From Clostridiales bacterium (GTDB lineage: Bacteria > Bacillota > Clostridia > Christensenellales > Aristaeellaceae): 64,000 nt of DNA. The stretch is from contig SVGS01000011.1 in assembly GCA_015056205.1 (NCBI GenBank), positions 24,224 through 88,223 on the forward strand, given 5' to 3'. Both the position numbers and the translations under genes were made by a program. The notes under the pieces were generated by a model. That model did not search any database and had not been told where the DNA came from. It worked only from the letters and a program-made list of their open reading frames with translations. Of this stretch, positions 26,004 to 37,718 are shown piece by piece; position 1 is the stretch's first letter, and each line of letters begins with the position of its first letter.

Positions 26004-26032
26004 ATGATAGCTAAATATGCTGTTTTCGTCAA
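26004..26032 (-). promoter_or_regulatory. Sigma-A promoter for the hypothetical gene and phosphoglucomutase
   Basis: Minus strand TTGACG, 17-bp spacer, TATCAT, about 35 bp before the start codon. Confidence 0.8.
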
Positions 26033-26082
26033 TAGGTTTCCACAAGATATTGTGTTCAAAAAAGATTAAGATTTCATGACAA

Positions 26083-27210
26083 TTATTTCAAAAAGGCCAT
26101 AAACGCGTCACGGTTCTGAATCGGGGTCGTGGTGGGACGGCCCAGATCCGCGCGGGCGCCGCAGGCGCACCGAACGGCGATCAGGATGGGGCCGGGCCGG
26201 CCCGCGATCCGATCCAGGGCTTCCCGCAGCGGGGCTTCTCCGTCCGGTTCCAGCACGGCCCTGTATCCGGCGGCGGAGGCCAGCGCGGACAGCGGCAGGT
26301 GACCCGAGCAGACGGGCATACCCCCCACCGTTTCATGAGCGCCGTTTTCAATGACCACATGAATCAGGTTTTCAGGAGCCGACCGGGCGATGACCGGCAG
26401 CGCCCCCAGATGCATCAGGGCGGCCCCGTCCCCGTCCAGACACCAGACGCGGCGGTCCGGCTTCTCCCGGGCGATCTGAAGCGCGATCATCGAAGCGTGC
26501 CCCATGGAGCCTACTGTCAGGAAATCCTTTTCGTGCCCGCAGCCGGTCCGCTCGCGGATTTCAAAGACTTCCCGGGAAAGCTTGCCCGTGGTTGAAACAA
26601 CTATATCCCCGGGAGCCATCCGGGAAAGCAGAATTTCGGCGGCCCGCTCCCGCGTCATCGTATAGCCATTGCCGTAATCCGGCTTCAGGGAGGCTTTGAG
26701 CGCGCCCTTGCGAACCACGACGGCAGCGACACGCCCCTGACGGAGCCGGGTCAGAAGCGCGGAAAAACGCTCCCGGAACTGCTCCTCCGTATCCTCCGGA
26801 GACAGAACAAAGTACGGGATCTCCAGCAGGTCCAGCTGGCCGAGCGTGACGGCGCCCTGCCGGACATGCTGCGGTTCATCCTTCACGCCGGGCTCTCCGC
26901 GCCAGCCGATCACCAGCAGGCAGGGAAGCGCGTAAACGCGGGTATCCATCAGCGAGGCCAGGGGATTGACCGTGTTTCCCAGTCCGCTGTTCTGCATATA
27001 ACACAGGGCGGGGCGTCCGGTGGCCAGATAATGACCGGCGCACAGGCCGATGGCGCCGCCTTCATTGTGGGCGACGGTATGCCGGGGACCGTCCGTACCC
27101 CAGCGGGCATACAGTTCATCGCAAAGACCGCTGAGGAAAGAATCCGGCACCCCGGTAAAAAAATCAATTCCCGCATCCAGGCAGGCATCCAGCAGCACTG
27201 AAGAGAGCAT
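26083..27210 (-). CDS. Phosphonopyruvate decarboxylase-like ThDP enzyme
   Basis: 375 aa. Converts phosphonopyruvate to phosphonoacetaldehyde in phosphonate synthesis; sulfopyruvate decarboxylase is a close alternative. N-terminal ThDP Pyr domain: FTGVPDSFLSGLCDEL, AHNEGGAIGLCAGHYLATG (with the cofactor-activating Glu), YMQNSGLGNTVNPL. C-terminal ThDP PP domain: GSMGHASMIALQIA and the cofactor motif GDGAALMHLGAL...NGAHETVGG. Last gene of the Lrp-aminotransferase-CapA unit (13 bp after capA). No PEP mutase is nearby in the window, so the substrate is uncertain. Confidence 0.85.
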   Translation of the reverse strand: MLSSVLLDACLDAGIDFFTGVPDSFLSGLCDELYARWGTDGPRHTVAHNEGGAIGLCAGHYLATGRPALCYMQNSGLGNTVNPLASLMDTRVYALPCLLVIGWRGEPGVKDEPQHVRQGAVTLGQLDLLEIPYFVLSPEDTEEQFRERFSALLTRLRQGRVAAVVVRKGALKASLKPDYGNGYTMTRERAAEILLSRMAPGDIVVSTTGKLSREVFEIRERTGCGHEKDFLTVGSMGHASMIALQIAREKPDRRVWCLDGDGAALMHLGALPVIARSAPENLIHVVIENGAHETVGGMPVCSGHLPLSALASAAGYRAVLEPDGEAPLREALDRIAGRPGPILIAVRCACGARADLGRPTTTPIQNRDAFMAFLK

Positions 27211-27223
27211 CGCCCATTCCTCC

Positions 27224-28345
27224 TTATTTCCACTCCGTGGGATAGTCGCTGACCGCGTATTGCAGCTTACGGCCGTTGGTTTTCAGCACCGTCATCATGG
27301 AATCAATCCGCGTCGGGGCCGTTTCAACGGTCGGAATGAAATCGTTCCGGTCCTCCCGGGAGGAGATGCTGATGGGAATGATCCGGAAATCCCTGTCCAG
27401 AATCGTTCCCTCGCTGAGGCGGAAGCGGGTCTGGAAAATATAGGATGACATGTCCTTCGGGCGGCTGTTGCCGGAAAAGCAGAAATTGCCCAGGGAATAG
27501 CAGATATAAACCCCGTTGTACTGCTCAATGGGATTGATGCGGTGGGAATGATGGCCGATGACCAGATCCGCGCCGGCATCCACCGCCAGATGGGCCATTT
27601 TGATCTGGTTTTCCGTCGGGGCGTAATCCAGTTCGTTGCCCCAGTGGAAGGAAACGATCAGGATGGGATATTTTTCCTTGATGGCTTTGATATCCGCCTC
27701 CACTTTCTCAAAAAGGGTGTTATAGCCGCCGACCGGCTTGTTATAGCGGTCGATGCACAGATAGCTCATCATGGCGATCTGGATGCCTTCCACATTGCAG
27801 ATCCCCATTTCCGTGGAGTTGGAATAAATGACGCCGGCTTCCCGCAGGGCGGATTTGGTGTCTTCGTATCCTTCCTCGCCGAAATCCATGACATGGTTGT
27901 TTTCCAGAGAGACGGCCTCAATGCCGTTATCCGTCAGCACATGCACATAGGAAGGGGCAATTTTGAAAAGGAAATCATTCTCCTTCTTGTTGGCGGGGAT
28001 ATTGCGGGTTTCTGTCAGCGTTCCTTCAAAATTCACCAGGGTCAGCTGATCCTGCAGGAAGATATTCCGGGTGTTGGCCAGGGTGAAATTGATATCGTCA
28101 TTATGACTGCTCAGCGCCTTGGCGAAAATGGAGGATTTTGAGCGGCCATAGCTGTCCCCGACCGTAAAATCACCGGTGCAGGAGATGGTAATCAGAGCCG
28201 TGCCCCGGGAGTCAAACACGCTGGCGGCCTCCTGAACGGGAACGTTCTCGATGACCTCCTCAATCAGCAGATCATCCTCTTCCGCCAGCAGCGGCAGGGG
28301 AAGGAGCAGGGACAGAGCCAGGAAAAACAGGATCCATTTTTTCAT
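27224..28345 (-). CDS. CapA-family (poly-gamma-glutamate synthesis type) exported phosphoesterase-like protein
   Basis: 373 aa with a signal peptide (LFFLALSLLLPLPLLAEED). The CapA fold, a calcineurin-like metallophosphoesterase relative, is shown by ISCTGDFTVGDS (~residue 55), LVNFEGTLTE, ALSLENNHVMDFGEEG-like spacing (SLENNHVMDFGEEGYEDT), VSFHWGNELDYAPTENQ and GADLVIGHHSHRINPIEQYN, then YSLGNFCF. Probably acts outside the membrane on envelope polymer or peptide. Its start overlaps the aminotransferase stop by one base. Confidence 0.9.
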   Translation of the reverse strand: MKKWILFFLALSLLLPLPLLAEEDDLLIEEVIENVPVQEAASVFDSRGTALITISCTGDFTVGDSYGRSKSSIFAKALSSHNDDINFTLANTRNIFLQDQLTLVNFEGTLTETRNIPANKKENDFLFKIAPSYVHVLTDNGIEAVSLENNHVMDFGEEGYEDTKSALREAGVIYSNSTEMGICNVEGIQIAMMSYLCIDRYNKPVGGYNTLFEKVEADIKAIKEKYPILIVSFHWGNELDYAPTENQIKMAHLAVDAGADLVIGHHSHRINPIEQYNGVYICYSLGNFCFSGNSRPKDMSSYIFQTRFRLSEGTILDRDFRIIPISISSREDRNDFIPTVETAPTRIDSMMTVLKTNGRKLQYAVSDYPTEWK

Positions 28346-29544
28346 CAGAGCGATACCTCTTTCCGCGCAATCTCGCCGATCAGTTCGGCAATCCGCTCCA
28401 GCGCGATATTCAGCTTGTCCAGAGCGGTGGCGTAGCTGCAGCGAATGAAGCCTTCGCCGCTGGGGCCGAAGGCGTTCCCGGGAACCGCCGCCACTTTCTT
28501 TTCCCGTAGCAGCAGGGAACAGAAGTCCTCACTGCTCAGGCCGGTGGAGGCAATGGAGGGGAAGACGTAAAAGGCGCCGTACGGCTCAAAGCAATGAAGC
28601 CCCATGCCGCGGAAGGAGGAGACCATCAGCCGGCGCCGGCGGTCATAGCTGTCGCGCATGACGGTGATATCCTCATAATCATTTTCCCGGCCGGCCCGAA
28701 GGGCTTCAACCGCCGCCACCTGCCCCTGGCGGGGAGCGCACATGATCGTATACTGATGGATTTTATTCATGATCCCGATCAGCTCCGGCGCGCCGCAGAT
28801 ATATCCGACCCGCCAGCCGGTCATGGCGAAAGCCTTGCTGAAACCGTTGATCACGACCGTTCGCTCCGCCATTCCCTCCAGCGAGGCGATGGAAACATGC
28901 TTCCGGCCGTCATAGACCAGCTCCGCGTAGATTTCGTCGGAGATCACCATCAGATCGTGCTTTTCGATCACGGGAACCAGCGCTTCCAGATCTGCTTTTT
29001 CCATGATTCCGCCGGTGGGATTATTCGGATAGGGAAGGATCAGCAGTTTGGTGCGGGGGGTGATCCGGGGGAGCAGATGCTCCGGCAGAAGGCGGAAATC
29101 ATGCTCCTCGTCCGTGGGTACGCACACGGGAACGCCGCCGGCAAAAATGACTCCCGGCGCATAGGAAACATAGCTGGGATCCGGAATGAGCACCTCATCC
29201 CCGGGAGAGAGCATGGCCCGCAGCGCCAGGTCGATCGCTTCCGATGCCCCGATGGTAACCAGAATCTGATCAGCCGGACGGTAGCTGAGCGAAAAACGGC
29301 CCTTCAGATAGGCGGCGATTTCCTCCCGAAGCTCCGGGAGACCCCGGTTGGCCGTATACTGGGTTTCCCCGTCCACCAAGGAATTGATTGCCGCGTCCCG
29401 GATGTGATAGGGCGTTTTGAAATCCGGCTCACCGACACCGAGGGAGATGGCGTCCTTCATGGTGGAGGCCAGATCAAAGAAACGTCGGATCCCGCTGGGG
29501 GGAACGGCGACAATGGAGGGGTTCAGAAATCGATCGTAGTTCAA
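28345..29544 (-). CDS. Class I/II PLP-dependent aminotransferase
   Basis: 399 aa, fold-type I aminotransferase (aspartate/aromatic type, like PatA). Evidence: SLGVGEPDFKTPYHIRDAA at the start, YTANRGLPELREEIAAYL, TIGASEAIDLALRAML, LPYPNNPTGGIM, ISDEIYAELVYDG and the PLP lysine in NGFSKAFAMTGWRVGYICG (~residue 230-248), with the substrate carboxylate arginine in FIRCSYA. It is translationally coupled to the Lrp regulator upstream (4-base overlap), which suggests amino-acid-responsive control. Confidence 0.93.
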   Translation of the reverse strand: MNYDRFLNPSIVAVPPSGIRRFFDLASTMKDAISLGVGEPDFKTPYHIRDAAINSLVDGETQYTANRGLPELREEIAAYLKGRFSLSYRPADQILVTIGASEAIDLALRAMLSPGDEVLIPDPSYVSYAPGVIFAGGVPVCVPTDEEHDFRLLPEHLLPRITPRTKLLILPYPNNPTGGIMEKADLEALVPVIEKHDLMVISDEIYAELVYDGRKHVSIASLEGMAERTVVINGFSKAFAMTGWRVGYICGAPELIGIMNKIHQYTIMCAPRQGQVAAVEALRAGRENDYEDITVMRDSYDRRRRLMVSSFRGMGLHCFEPYGAFYVFPSIASTGLSSEDFCSLLLREKKVAAVPGNAFGPSGEGFIRCSYATALDKLNIALERIAELIGEIARKEVSL

Positions 29545-30032
29545 GGAGAAATCACCAGCCTGCGGTCAGATTCCTCTCCCTCGAAAATGACGCCTTCCTC
29601 TTTATAACGCTTCAGCACGAAGCTGGTGGCTGTACCGGTGACGGTTTCCAGCGTGGACAGCTTGCTGGAGACGAAGGAGGCCAGCTCCTTCAGCGTGCGC
29701 GCTTCCACCAGCACCAGCAGATCGTAGGAACCGGACATCAGATAGACGCTTTTGACTTCGTCAAACCGGTAAATCCGGCGGGCTACCGCGTCAAAGCCCA
29801 TGTCCCGCTGAGGCGTGACGCGGACCTCTATCATGGCCTCCACCCGCTCCCGATCCGTCAGGTCCCAGTTGATCACGGGAGTATAGCGCAGAATCACATG
29901 ATTTTTTTCCAGGCGGTCAATGACTTCCGCCGTTTCCTCCAGGGAGGCGCCTGTCATCGCGGACAGCTTTTCCAACGGAAGACGGCAATCCTCCTTCAGC
30001 AGGTCCAGAAGGGCTGTTTCCAGCTTTGTCAA
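29541..30032 (-). CDS. Lrp/AsnC family transcriptional regulator
   Basis: About 163 aa. N-terminal winged helix-turn-helix (LETALLDLLKEDCRLPLEKLS, TAEVIDRLEKNHVILRYTPVI) and C-terminal RAM ligand-binding domain (VEAMIEVRVTPQ, VKSVYLMSGSYDLLVLVEA). It probably senses an amino acid and controls its own operon with the aminotransferase. The start is uncertain: TTG at 30032 has AGAGGAAG 8 bases upstream and gives a usual Lrp N-terminus, whereas GTG at 30056 is longer but lacks a site. Confidence 0.88.
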   Translation of the reverse strand: MTKLETALLDLLKEDCRLPLEKLSAMTGASLEETAEVIDRLEKNHVILRYTPVINWDLTDRERVEAMIEVRVTPQRDMGFDAVARRIYRFDEVKSVYLMSGSYDLLVLVEARTLKELASFVSSKLSTLETVTGTATSFVLKRYKEEGVIFEGEESDRRLVISP

Positions 30033-30158
30033 GGCCAACACTTCCTCTCGTTTCACAAATCAAAAAACCGATGAAAATTTTACAACAGAACGGATGGAAA
30101 CACAAGGGACGCGCCGAAAAAAACGGAATCCGGACAGACTGACGCAGGAAAAAGGGGA

Positions 30159-30187
30159 TTTACAAGACTAGTTATGAATGATAAAAT
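30159..30187 (+). promoter_or_regulatory. Promoter of the repeat-rich membrane protein operon
   Basis: TTTACA at 30159-30164, 17-bp spacer, TAAAAT at 30182-30187. It would serve 30246 and, by overlap coupling, tilS-hpt and perhaps ftsH. Confidence 0.65.
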
Positions 30188-30245
30188 TTAAAATTGACCC
30201 TGTATGTCTATTGGCTGAGGACGGATGCGCTGAAAGGAGCGGGGA

Positions 30246-31871
30246 ATGAACCAGGATCAGCGAAATGCTTTTTATCAGAATCAACAGGCCGGCGGTTCAA
30301 ACGGATATCCGCCGCAGAACCCCGGCTATCCATATGCATACGGCGGAACGCCCGGAGCGGGCGCGCCTGTGAATCCCTATGAAACACAGGGATATACGGG
30401 TCAGGGAATGGCCGGCCAGGCTTACGACGGCCGGGGAGCCGCCGACCCGGGTTACGGTGCGGGCGGGTACGGACCCCAGGGCTATACCGGGCAGATGAAC
30501 GCGCCGCAGAATTACGCGGCGCAGGGATATACTGCCCCGGGGAATCCGGCGCAGGGCTACAGCGCCCAGCCGAATCCTGCCTCCGGATACGGCGTGGCGG
30601 GCTATACCGGCCAGGGCTATGCCGTTCCGGGAAACCCGGCGCAGGGCTATCCGGCGCAGGGATACGGAACCCAGAGCTATGCCGCTCCGGGAAGCCCGGC
30701 GCAGGGATACGGCGGCACGGGTTATCCTCCGCAGGGATACGGCGGACAGGGCTATCCGGGCCAATATACTTCCCAGCAGGGGCAGATGCCTTATCCCCAG
30801 ATGGGGCGGCAGCCGGTCAGTCCGCCGGCCCAGGGAGGCCAGGTGCCCCTGAACGGAGGAGGGTATGTGCCTCAGCCGGTTCCGGTGCGGCGGAAGCCCT
30901 TCGTGATGAACGACAGGCTGCTGATCGCGGGCTGCGGCCTGCTGCTGGTGCTGTTTGCCGTCGGGCTGTTTGTGCCGGCGCTGGCCGCGCTGAAATGGGT
31001 CTTTGTGGCGCTGGCAGCTGGGCTGATCGCGTTTTTATGGATCCGGCCGGTGACCGAGAAGAACAGACGCCTCTGCATTACCATTATTCTCGGCGCGCTG
31101 GCCGCGGTGGCGCTGATCAGCGCGCTGAACATCGGCGCGGGGCGGAACGGGACGGCGGATCCGCAGAACAGCGGCCGGGGGAACGTTTCCTCCTCCGGGT
31201 CGGGCGGCCAGACGAACGGAACTTCCGGCGTCGTCGTAACAGCGGCGCCCACGGCGGCTTCGGCCACCGCCACGCCGGAACCCGGCGATGAATCCGCCGT
31301 AACGGACAGGCTTTACATGTTCTTCCAGTACTGGAGCGTTAATCAGACCGATGAAATGCTGACGCTGTGCTCTCCCTCCTGGCAGAGCAAGACGGGGACC
31401 CCGAAGGCCGACCTGTTCAGCATTCTGGCCAACCGGACCCCGAAGGACTATCACTTCGAGAACATTTCGGGCACCAATGACGACCAGAGCCGCACGATCA
31501 CGCTGAACACGCTGATCGACCGGAACAACGGAAAGGAAGCGTCCCGGTACCGGCTGAACGTGATCATGGTCAAGGAATCCGACATCTGGTATGTGGATCC
31601 GCAGAGCCTGAAGACCTACGAGGCGGCAGATACTCCGGATCCGAACGTGACGCCCACGCCCGCCCCGACCGAAGAGCCGAAGGTGGACGGAAGCACGGTG
31701 CTCTACTACAATCCGGACGGGGGAAGCAAGTATCATCTGGATCCGAACTGCAAGAGCACGCACCAGAAGTACCTTCCGTTCAAGGGCCACTTTACTTACG
31801 CCGAGATCAACAAGAGCCAGTATGTAAAGCTGTCGCCCTGCAACGTGTGCGGAGCTCCCCTGCGGCCATGA
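30246..31871 (+). CDS. Membrane protein with Tyr/Gly/Gln repeat tail and Cys-containing C-terminal module
   Basis: 541 aa in three parts. Residues 1 to ~215 are a prion-like segment of GY/QGY/PGNPAQGY repeats without charged residues. Residues ~222-300 hold three TM helices (LLIAGCGLLLVLFAVGLFV, LKWVFVALAAGLIAFLWI, LCITIILGALAAVALISAL). The outer part has a Thr/Ala/Pro linker and a small globular domain (~350-460, SWQSKTGTPKADLFSILANR). A final module reads YHLDPNCKSTHQ...PCNVC, the H-C...C-x-x-C pattern of small Ada-like metal-binding knuckles often appended to surface proteins. RBS AAAGGAG. Its stop overlaps tilS by ATGA. Function unknown. Confidence 0.88.
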   Translation: MNQDQRNAFYQNQQAGGSNGYPPQNPGYPYAYGGTPGAGAPVNPYETQGYTGQGMAGQAYDGRGAADPGYGAGGYGPQGYTGQMNAPQNYAAQGYTAPGNPAQGYSAQPNPASGYGVAGYTGQGYAVPGNPAQGYPAQGYGTQSYAAPGSPAQGYGGTGYPPQGYGGQGYPGQYTSQQGQMPYPQMGRQPVSPPAQGGQVPLNGGGYVPQPVPVRRKPFVMNDRLLIAGCGLLLVLFAVGLFVPALAALKWVFVALAAGLIAFLWIRPVTEKNRRLCITIILGALAAVALISALNIGAGRNGTADPQNSGRGNVSSSGSGGQTNGTSGVVVTAAPTAASATATPEPGDESAVTDRLYMFFQYWSVNQTDEMLTLCSPSWQSKTGTPKADLFSILANRTPKDYHFENISGTNDDQSRTITLNTLIDRNNGKEASRYRLNVIMVKESDIWYVDPQSLKTYEAADTPDPNVTPTPAPTEEPKVDGSTVLYYNPDGGSKYHLDPNCKSTHQKYLPFKGHFTYAEINKSQYVKLSPCNVCGAPLRP

Positions 31872-33223
31872 CGGGACTGGAAAGCCTGAAAGCCCGCATG
31901 AGCCCCCTGCCGGAAGGACGGCTGCTGATCGGCCTTTCCGGCGGAGCGGACAGCGTGGCGCTTCTGCTGACGGCGCTGCTGGATCCGGACCGGAACGGGA
32001 CGAATCTTTGCGCCGTGCATGTGAATCACGGACTGCGGGGCGGGGAATCCGACGCGGACGAAGCCTTTGTCCGGACCCTGTGCGAGGGAAAGGGGATCCC
32101 GCTGGAGATCCGCCGGCCCGATCTGGGCGGACGAAGGGATGAGAACGCCGCCCGGGAAGCCAGGATGGCCTGTTTCCGCCGGATCATGGCGGATACGGGC
32201 GCCAGGGCCCTGCTGCTGGCCCACAACCGGGACGACAGGGCGGAAACCTTCCTGATGCGTCTCCTGCGCGGAAGCGGAACGGAAGGACTGGCCTGCATGG
32301 GCGAAACAGAGACCCGGATGGGGTTCCGGATTCTGCGCCCCATGCTGTCCCTGGGCAGGGAGGAAATCCGGACAGCCCTGCGGGAGGACGGCATTCCCTG
32401 GCGGGAGGATTCCAGCAACGAAGATGAGCGCTATCTGCGGAACGCGGTCCGGAAAAAGCTGATTCCACTGATGAACAGTCTGGCGCCGGGCGCTTCCGCG
32501 CGGATCGCGCATACGGCGTCGCTGGCCCAGGCGGATCAGGAAGTCCTGCAGACACTGGCGGAGCGGGCGCTGGACGGACGGGAAAGCCGTTCCTGGATGC
32601 CGGCGGACGTTCTGCTGGAGCAGCCGGAAGCGGTCCGGTCCCGAATGCTCCGCAGCTGGTGGAGAGCCCAGGGCCCCGCGCTGCGGGAGCGGGAACTGAA
32701 CGGAGAAACGACCGGGAAGCTGGCAGCGCTGACAGAGCGCCCAGACGGAACCGTCAATCTGCCGGCCGGGTACCGGTGCGTGAAAAACGGCGGATTCCTG
32801 CATCTGATTCCGCCGGAAAGGAACGTTCCGGAACCGGCCGAGTGGCGGGAACCGGTAACGGAATTCGGCGGACTGACGCTGAGGCAGGAGCCTTCCGCTG
32901 GGAACCCGGGAGACGGAAAAACCTGCCAGGAGGTACCGGCGGGGTTCGCCGAAGGCTGCGTTCTGCGAACCCGGAGACCGGGGGACCGGATCCGGCCCTT
33001 CGGATGCGCGGGAAGCCGGAAGCTGCAGGATTACCTGACGGACCGGAAGATCGGAGAACCATGGAGGGATCAGATTCCGCTGCTGTGCAGAGGAACGGAA
33101 GTGATCCTGGCGGCCGGCGTCGGCGCTGGCGCAATCCCGGAATGGAACCGGGAAGGACATAACGTGAGGCTCCTGTGGCAGGGAGAAATGCCCTGGATGA
33201 GGGAAGCAGGGAGGACAGTATGA
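31868..33223 (+). CDS. tilS: tRNA(Ile)-lysidine synthase
   Basis: 451 aa. Modifies C34 of the CAU-anticodon tRNA-Ile to lysidine, so that it reads AUA. PP-loop ATPase motif SGGADSVALLL at ~residue 28, then HVNHGLRG, ARMACF, LLAHNRDDRAETFLMRLLRGSG (family motif) and EDSSNEDERYLRNAVRK. The C-terminal TilS domain includes LRTRRPGDRIRPFG. Start ATG overlaps the preceding stop. Next gene is hpt, as in Firmicutes (tilS-hpt-ftsH). Confidence 0.96.
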   Translation: MTGLESLKARMSPLPEGRLLIGLSGGADSVALLLTALLDPDRNGTNLCAVHVNHGLRGGESDADEAFVRTLCEGKGIPLEIRRPDLGGRRDENAAREARMACFRRIMADTGARALLLAHNRDDRAETFLMRLLRGSGTEGLACMGETETRMGFRILRPMLSLGREEIRTALREDGIPWREDSSNEDERYLRNAVRKKLIPLMNSLAPGASARIAHTASLAQADQEVLQTLAERALDGRESRSWMPADVLLEQPEAVRSRMLRSWWRAQGPALRERELNGETTGKLAALTERPDGTVNLPAGYRCVKNGGFLHLIPPERNVPEPAEWREPVTEFGGLTLRQEPSAGNPGDGKTCQEVPAGFAEGCVLRTRRPGDRIRPFGCAGSRKLQDYLTDRKIGEPWRDQIPLLCRGTEVILAAGVGAGAIPEWNREGHNVRLLWQGEMPWMREAGRTV

Positions 33224-33783
33224 ACGAAAATTCCAAGCTGTATGAGGATCTGGACCGCATTCTGGTGACCCGGGAGGAAATCAGCCTGAAGGTTCAGGAA
33301 CTGGGGGAGAGAATCACCCGGGATTATGAAGGCCGTTCTCCGGTGCTGATCTGTATTCTGAAAGGGGCCTGCGTTTTTTTTACCGATCTGGTCCGGGCCA
33401 TCGATCTTCCGCTGACCATGGATTTCATGGCGATCTCCAGCTATGGAAGCGCCACGAAGACGAGCGGCGTGGTCCGGCTGCTGAAGGATCTGGATGAGCC
33501 CATTCTCGGGCGGGATGTGATCATCGTGGAGGATATCGTGGACAGCGGGGTGACGCTGAACTTCCTTCGCCAGGTTCTGATTCAACGGGGAGCCGCTTCC
33601 CTGAAGATTGCCGCGCTGCTGGACAAACCGGCCAGGCGGAAAATCAAGGACCTGAAAGTGGACTATGTTTGCTTTGACATACCGGACGCCTTTGTGGTAG
33701 GGTATGGGCTGGATTACGATCAGCGGTACCGCAACCTGCCGGATATCGGAGTCCTTTCCCCGGCGATTTATGAAAAGCCCTGA
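33220..33783 (+). CDS. hpt: Hypoxanthine phosphoribosyltransferase
   Basis: 187 aa purine-salvage enzyme that makes IMP/GMP from hypoxanthine/guanine and PRPP. PRPP loop [21 protein letters not shown] (~residues 103-123), [14 protein letters not shown] near the N-terminus and the C-terminal [24 protein letters not shown] at 33220 overlaps the tilS stop and follows GGGAGG. Confidence 0.96.
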   Translation: MNENSKLYEDLDRILVTREEISLKVQELGERITRDYEGRSPVLICILKGACVFFTDLVRAIDLPLTMDFMAISSYGSATKTSGVVRLLKDLDEPILGRDVIIVEDIVDSGVTLNFLRQVLIQRGAASLKIAALLDKPARRKIKDLKVDYVCFDIPDAFVVGYGLDYDQRYRNLPDIGVLSPAIYEKP

Positions 33784-33821
33784 GCCATCAGAAGGGGAGA
33801 ATACACAAGGAGGAGCACAAG

Positions 33822-35867
<2,046 letters not shown>

Positions 35868-35913
35868 TGGATCAGAATCAACCTGGAGAAAAACAGGAAA
35901 GGAGGTGTTTCTG

Positions 35914-37683
35914 ATGCCGGAGAAACTGAATGCGTCCAAACGACGGTCATCCCGATATGAACAGATGCCGGAGCGGGTGGAAAACGCGGCTCAGGCCATG
36001 CAGAACACCTCCACGGGTGTCATGCGGGGCTACCGGCCGTCCATGCAGGCGGCCGGACAGCCGGGCTATTCTCAGCCCAACGGCCAGAGAATGCCGGGGC
36101 AGGGAGTTCCCGGAAACCCGCAGATGAACTATACGCAGAGTCCCATACAGTCAGGGCAGAGCCGGGTGGAGCCCACGGGCGCCTATCGGGGCTTCGTGAT
36201 GCCGAATCCGCCGGAGCCGGCGCCTCCCAAAAAGAAGAAGAAAAAGAGCAAGGTGCTGCCGGTCATTCTGACCCTCTTCCTGCTGGCCGCGCTCGGAGCG
36301 GGCGGATACTACGGCGTACAGGCTTACACGAAGGATAAGACCATCCGTGATACGGTGGATCCCTATGAAAACCTGTTCTGCCCGGGGGTTTATGTGGACG
36401 GGATCGATCTGGCGGGAATGACTCCCGAACAGGCGATGAATTCCGTACAGAGCCAGATCCGCAGGCGGAACGATGCCTGGAACGTGGAGCTGACCTATCA
36501 GAACCAGACGGTCGCCACCATCAACGCGGCCATGCTGGGTATGAGCGTGGATGTGGGAGACGTCATGAACCACGCGTGGATGCAGGGCCATACCGGCACC
36601 AAAGAGGAGCGGTATCAGGCGATGCTTCAGCTGCGGGAGACACCCTATGAAGCGTATACCGCCGTGCCCAGCGGCGATACTTCCGTGATTGATACCCTGA
36701 TGCAGCAGGTCAAGGCCGGGATCGAAGTGGCGCCGCAGAACGCGGAACTGGTTGCCTTCGATACGACCCAGAGTTATCCCTTCATCTTTAAGGACGAGGT
36801 ATTCGGCCGGACCCTGGATATCGGGCCGATCGTGGATGAACTGTACCGGAAGGTCGCCCTGCTCGAAAGCGGAACCATCGAGCTGCAGCCGGAGACGATT
36901 GAGCCGCAGGTCCGGAAAAACGACCTGATCAAGCATTACATGCTGCGGTCTTCCGTCTATACCCCGATTTCGAAAAACTCCACGGAGGAACGCAACAATA
37001 ATATCCGCCGAGCGTTTGAGTTCATCAATGGCTATGTGCTGAAACCGGGAGCGACCTTCAGCTTCAATAACGTGGTGGGCGAGCGGACGGAAGCAAACGG
37101 TTTCTTTCCCGCAATCGAATACGCGTACGGCGAGCATGTGATGGGGATCGGCGGCGGCGTCTGCCAGGCCAGCACGACCCTTTATCAGGCAGCCGTCTGC
37201 GCGGGGCTTACCATTGTCAAGCGGGAGCCTCATTCCGACGCCGTGAATTATACGGAATACGGCAAGGATGCCACGGTTTACTGGGGAGACCGGAAGAAGA
37301 TCGATTTCTCCTTCCGCAACAGTACGGATGAGCCGATCTATCTGGTGGCTTCGGTGGAAACCGATCCGACCAACAAGCGCCGGCTGATCGCAAAGATCAG
37401 CATGTACGGCAAGGATATGGGCGACGTTCGCTACGAGATCGAGACCCAGGAGGTTTCCACCATCGAACCGCCGACGGAGCCGAAATATATCAAGGATACG
37501 AACGCGACCTATGTCACCTACAGCGATCAGCAGAAGAGCGTATCCAAGGCTAAGGAAGGGCATATTATTCAAAGCTACCGGCTGGAGTATACCGGCAACG
37601 TGCTGACGAACCGGGTCGAACTGTACCGCGACGTCTATGAAGCCCAGCCGGAGCGCATCTATGTGGGTGTGAAATCCCGGTAA
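35914..37683 (+). CDS. VanW-family membrane-anchored protein
   Basis: 589 aa. Residues 1 to ~95 are a Pro/Gly/Gln/Met-rich cytoplasmic tail with a KKKKKKSK stretch, followed by one TM helix (VLPVILTLFLLAALGAGGYYG). Outside lie a peptidoglycan-binding-like/VanW-associated domain (~130-320, GVYVDGIDLAGMTPEQAM) and the VanW domain (~345-500): NSTEERNNNIRRAFEFINGY, LKPGATFSFNNVVGERT, GGGVCQASTTLYQAAVCAGL. Family function is unclear, though it is linked to glycopeptide resistance and the cell wall. Start ATG at 35914 follows AAAGGAGGTG by 7 bases; a GTG nine bases upstream lies inside that site. Confidence 0.93.
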   Translation: MPEKLNASKRRSSRYEQMPERVENAAQAMQNTSTGVMRGYRPSMQAAGQPGYSQPNGQRMPGQGVPGNPQMNYTQSPIQSGQSRVEPTGAYRGFVMPNPPEPAPPKKKKKKSKVLPVILTLFLLAALGAGGYYGVQAYTKDKTIRDTVDPYENLFCPGVYVDGIDLAGMTPEQAMNSVQSQIRRRNDAWNVELTYQNQTVATINAAMLGMSVDVGDVMNHAWMQGHTGTKEERYQAMLQLRETPYEAYTAVPSGDTSVIDTLMQQVKAGIEVAPQNAELVAFDTTQSYPFIFKDEVFGRTLDIGPIVDELYRKVALLESGTIELQPETIEPQVRKNDLIKHYMLRSSVYTPISKNSTEERNNNIRRAFEFINGYVLKPGATFSFNNVVGERTEANGFFPAIEYAYGEHVMGIGGGVCQASTTLYQAAVCAGLTIVKREPHSDAVNYTEYGKDATVYWGDRKKIDFSFRNSTDEPIYLVASVETDPTNKRRLIAKISMYGKDMGDVRYEIETQEVSTIEPPTEPKYIKDTNATYVTYSDQQKSVSKAKEGHIIQSYRLEYTGNVLTNRVELYRDVYEAQPERIYVGVKSR

Positions 37684-37685
37684 GC

Positions 37686-37718
37686 CGGGACTGCATCAGA
37701 ACTGTCCCGCGCATTTTT
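37686..37718 (+). terminator. Rho-independent terminator after the VanW gene
   Basis: CGGGAC pairs with GTCCCG across a 12-base loop, then CGCA and TTTTT. The 3' end of the convergent GH105 gene lies within it. Confidence 0.55.
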
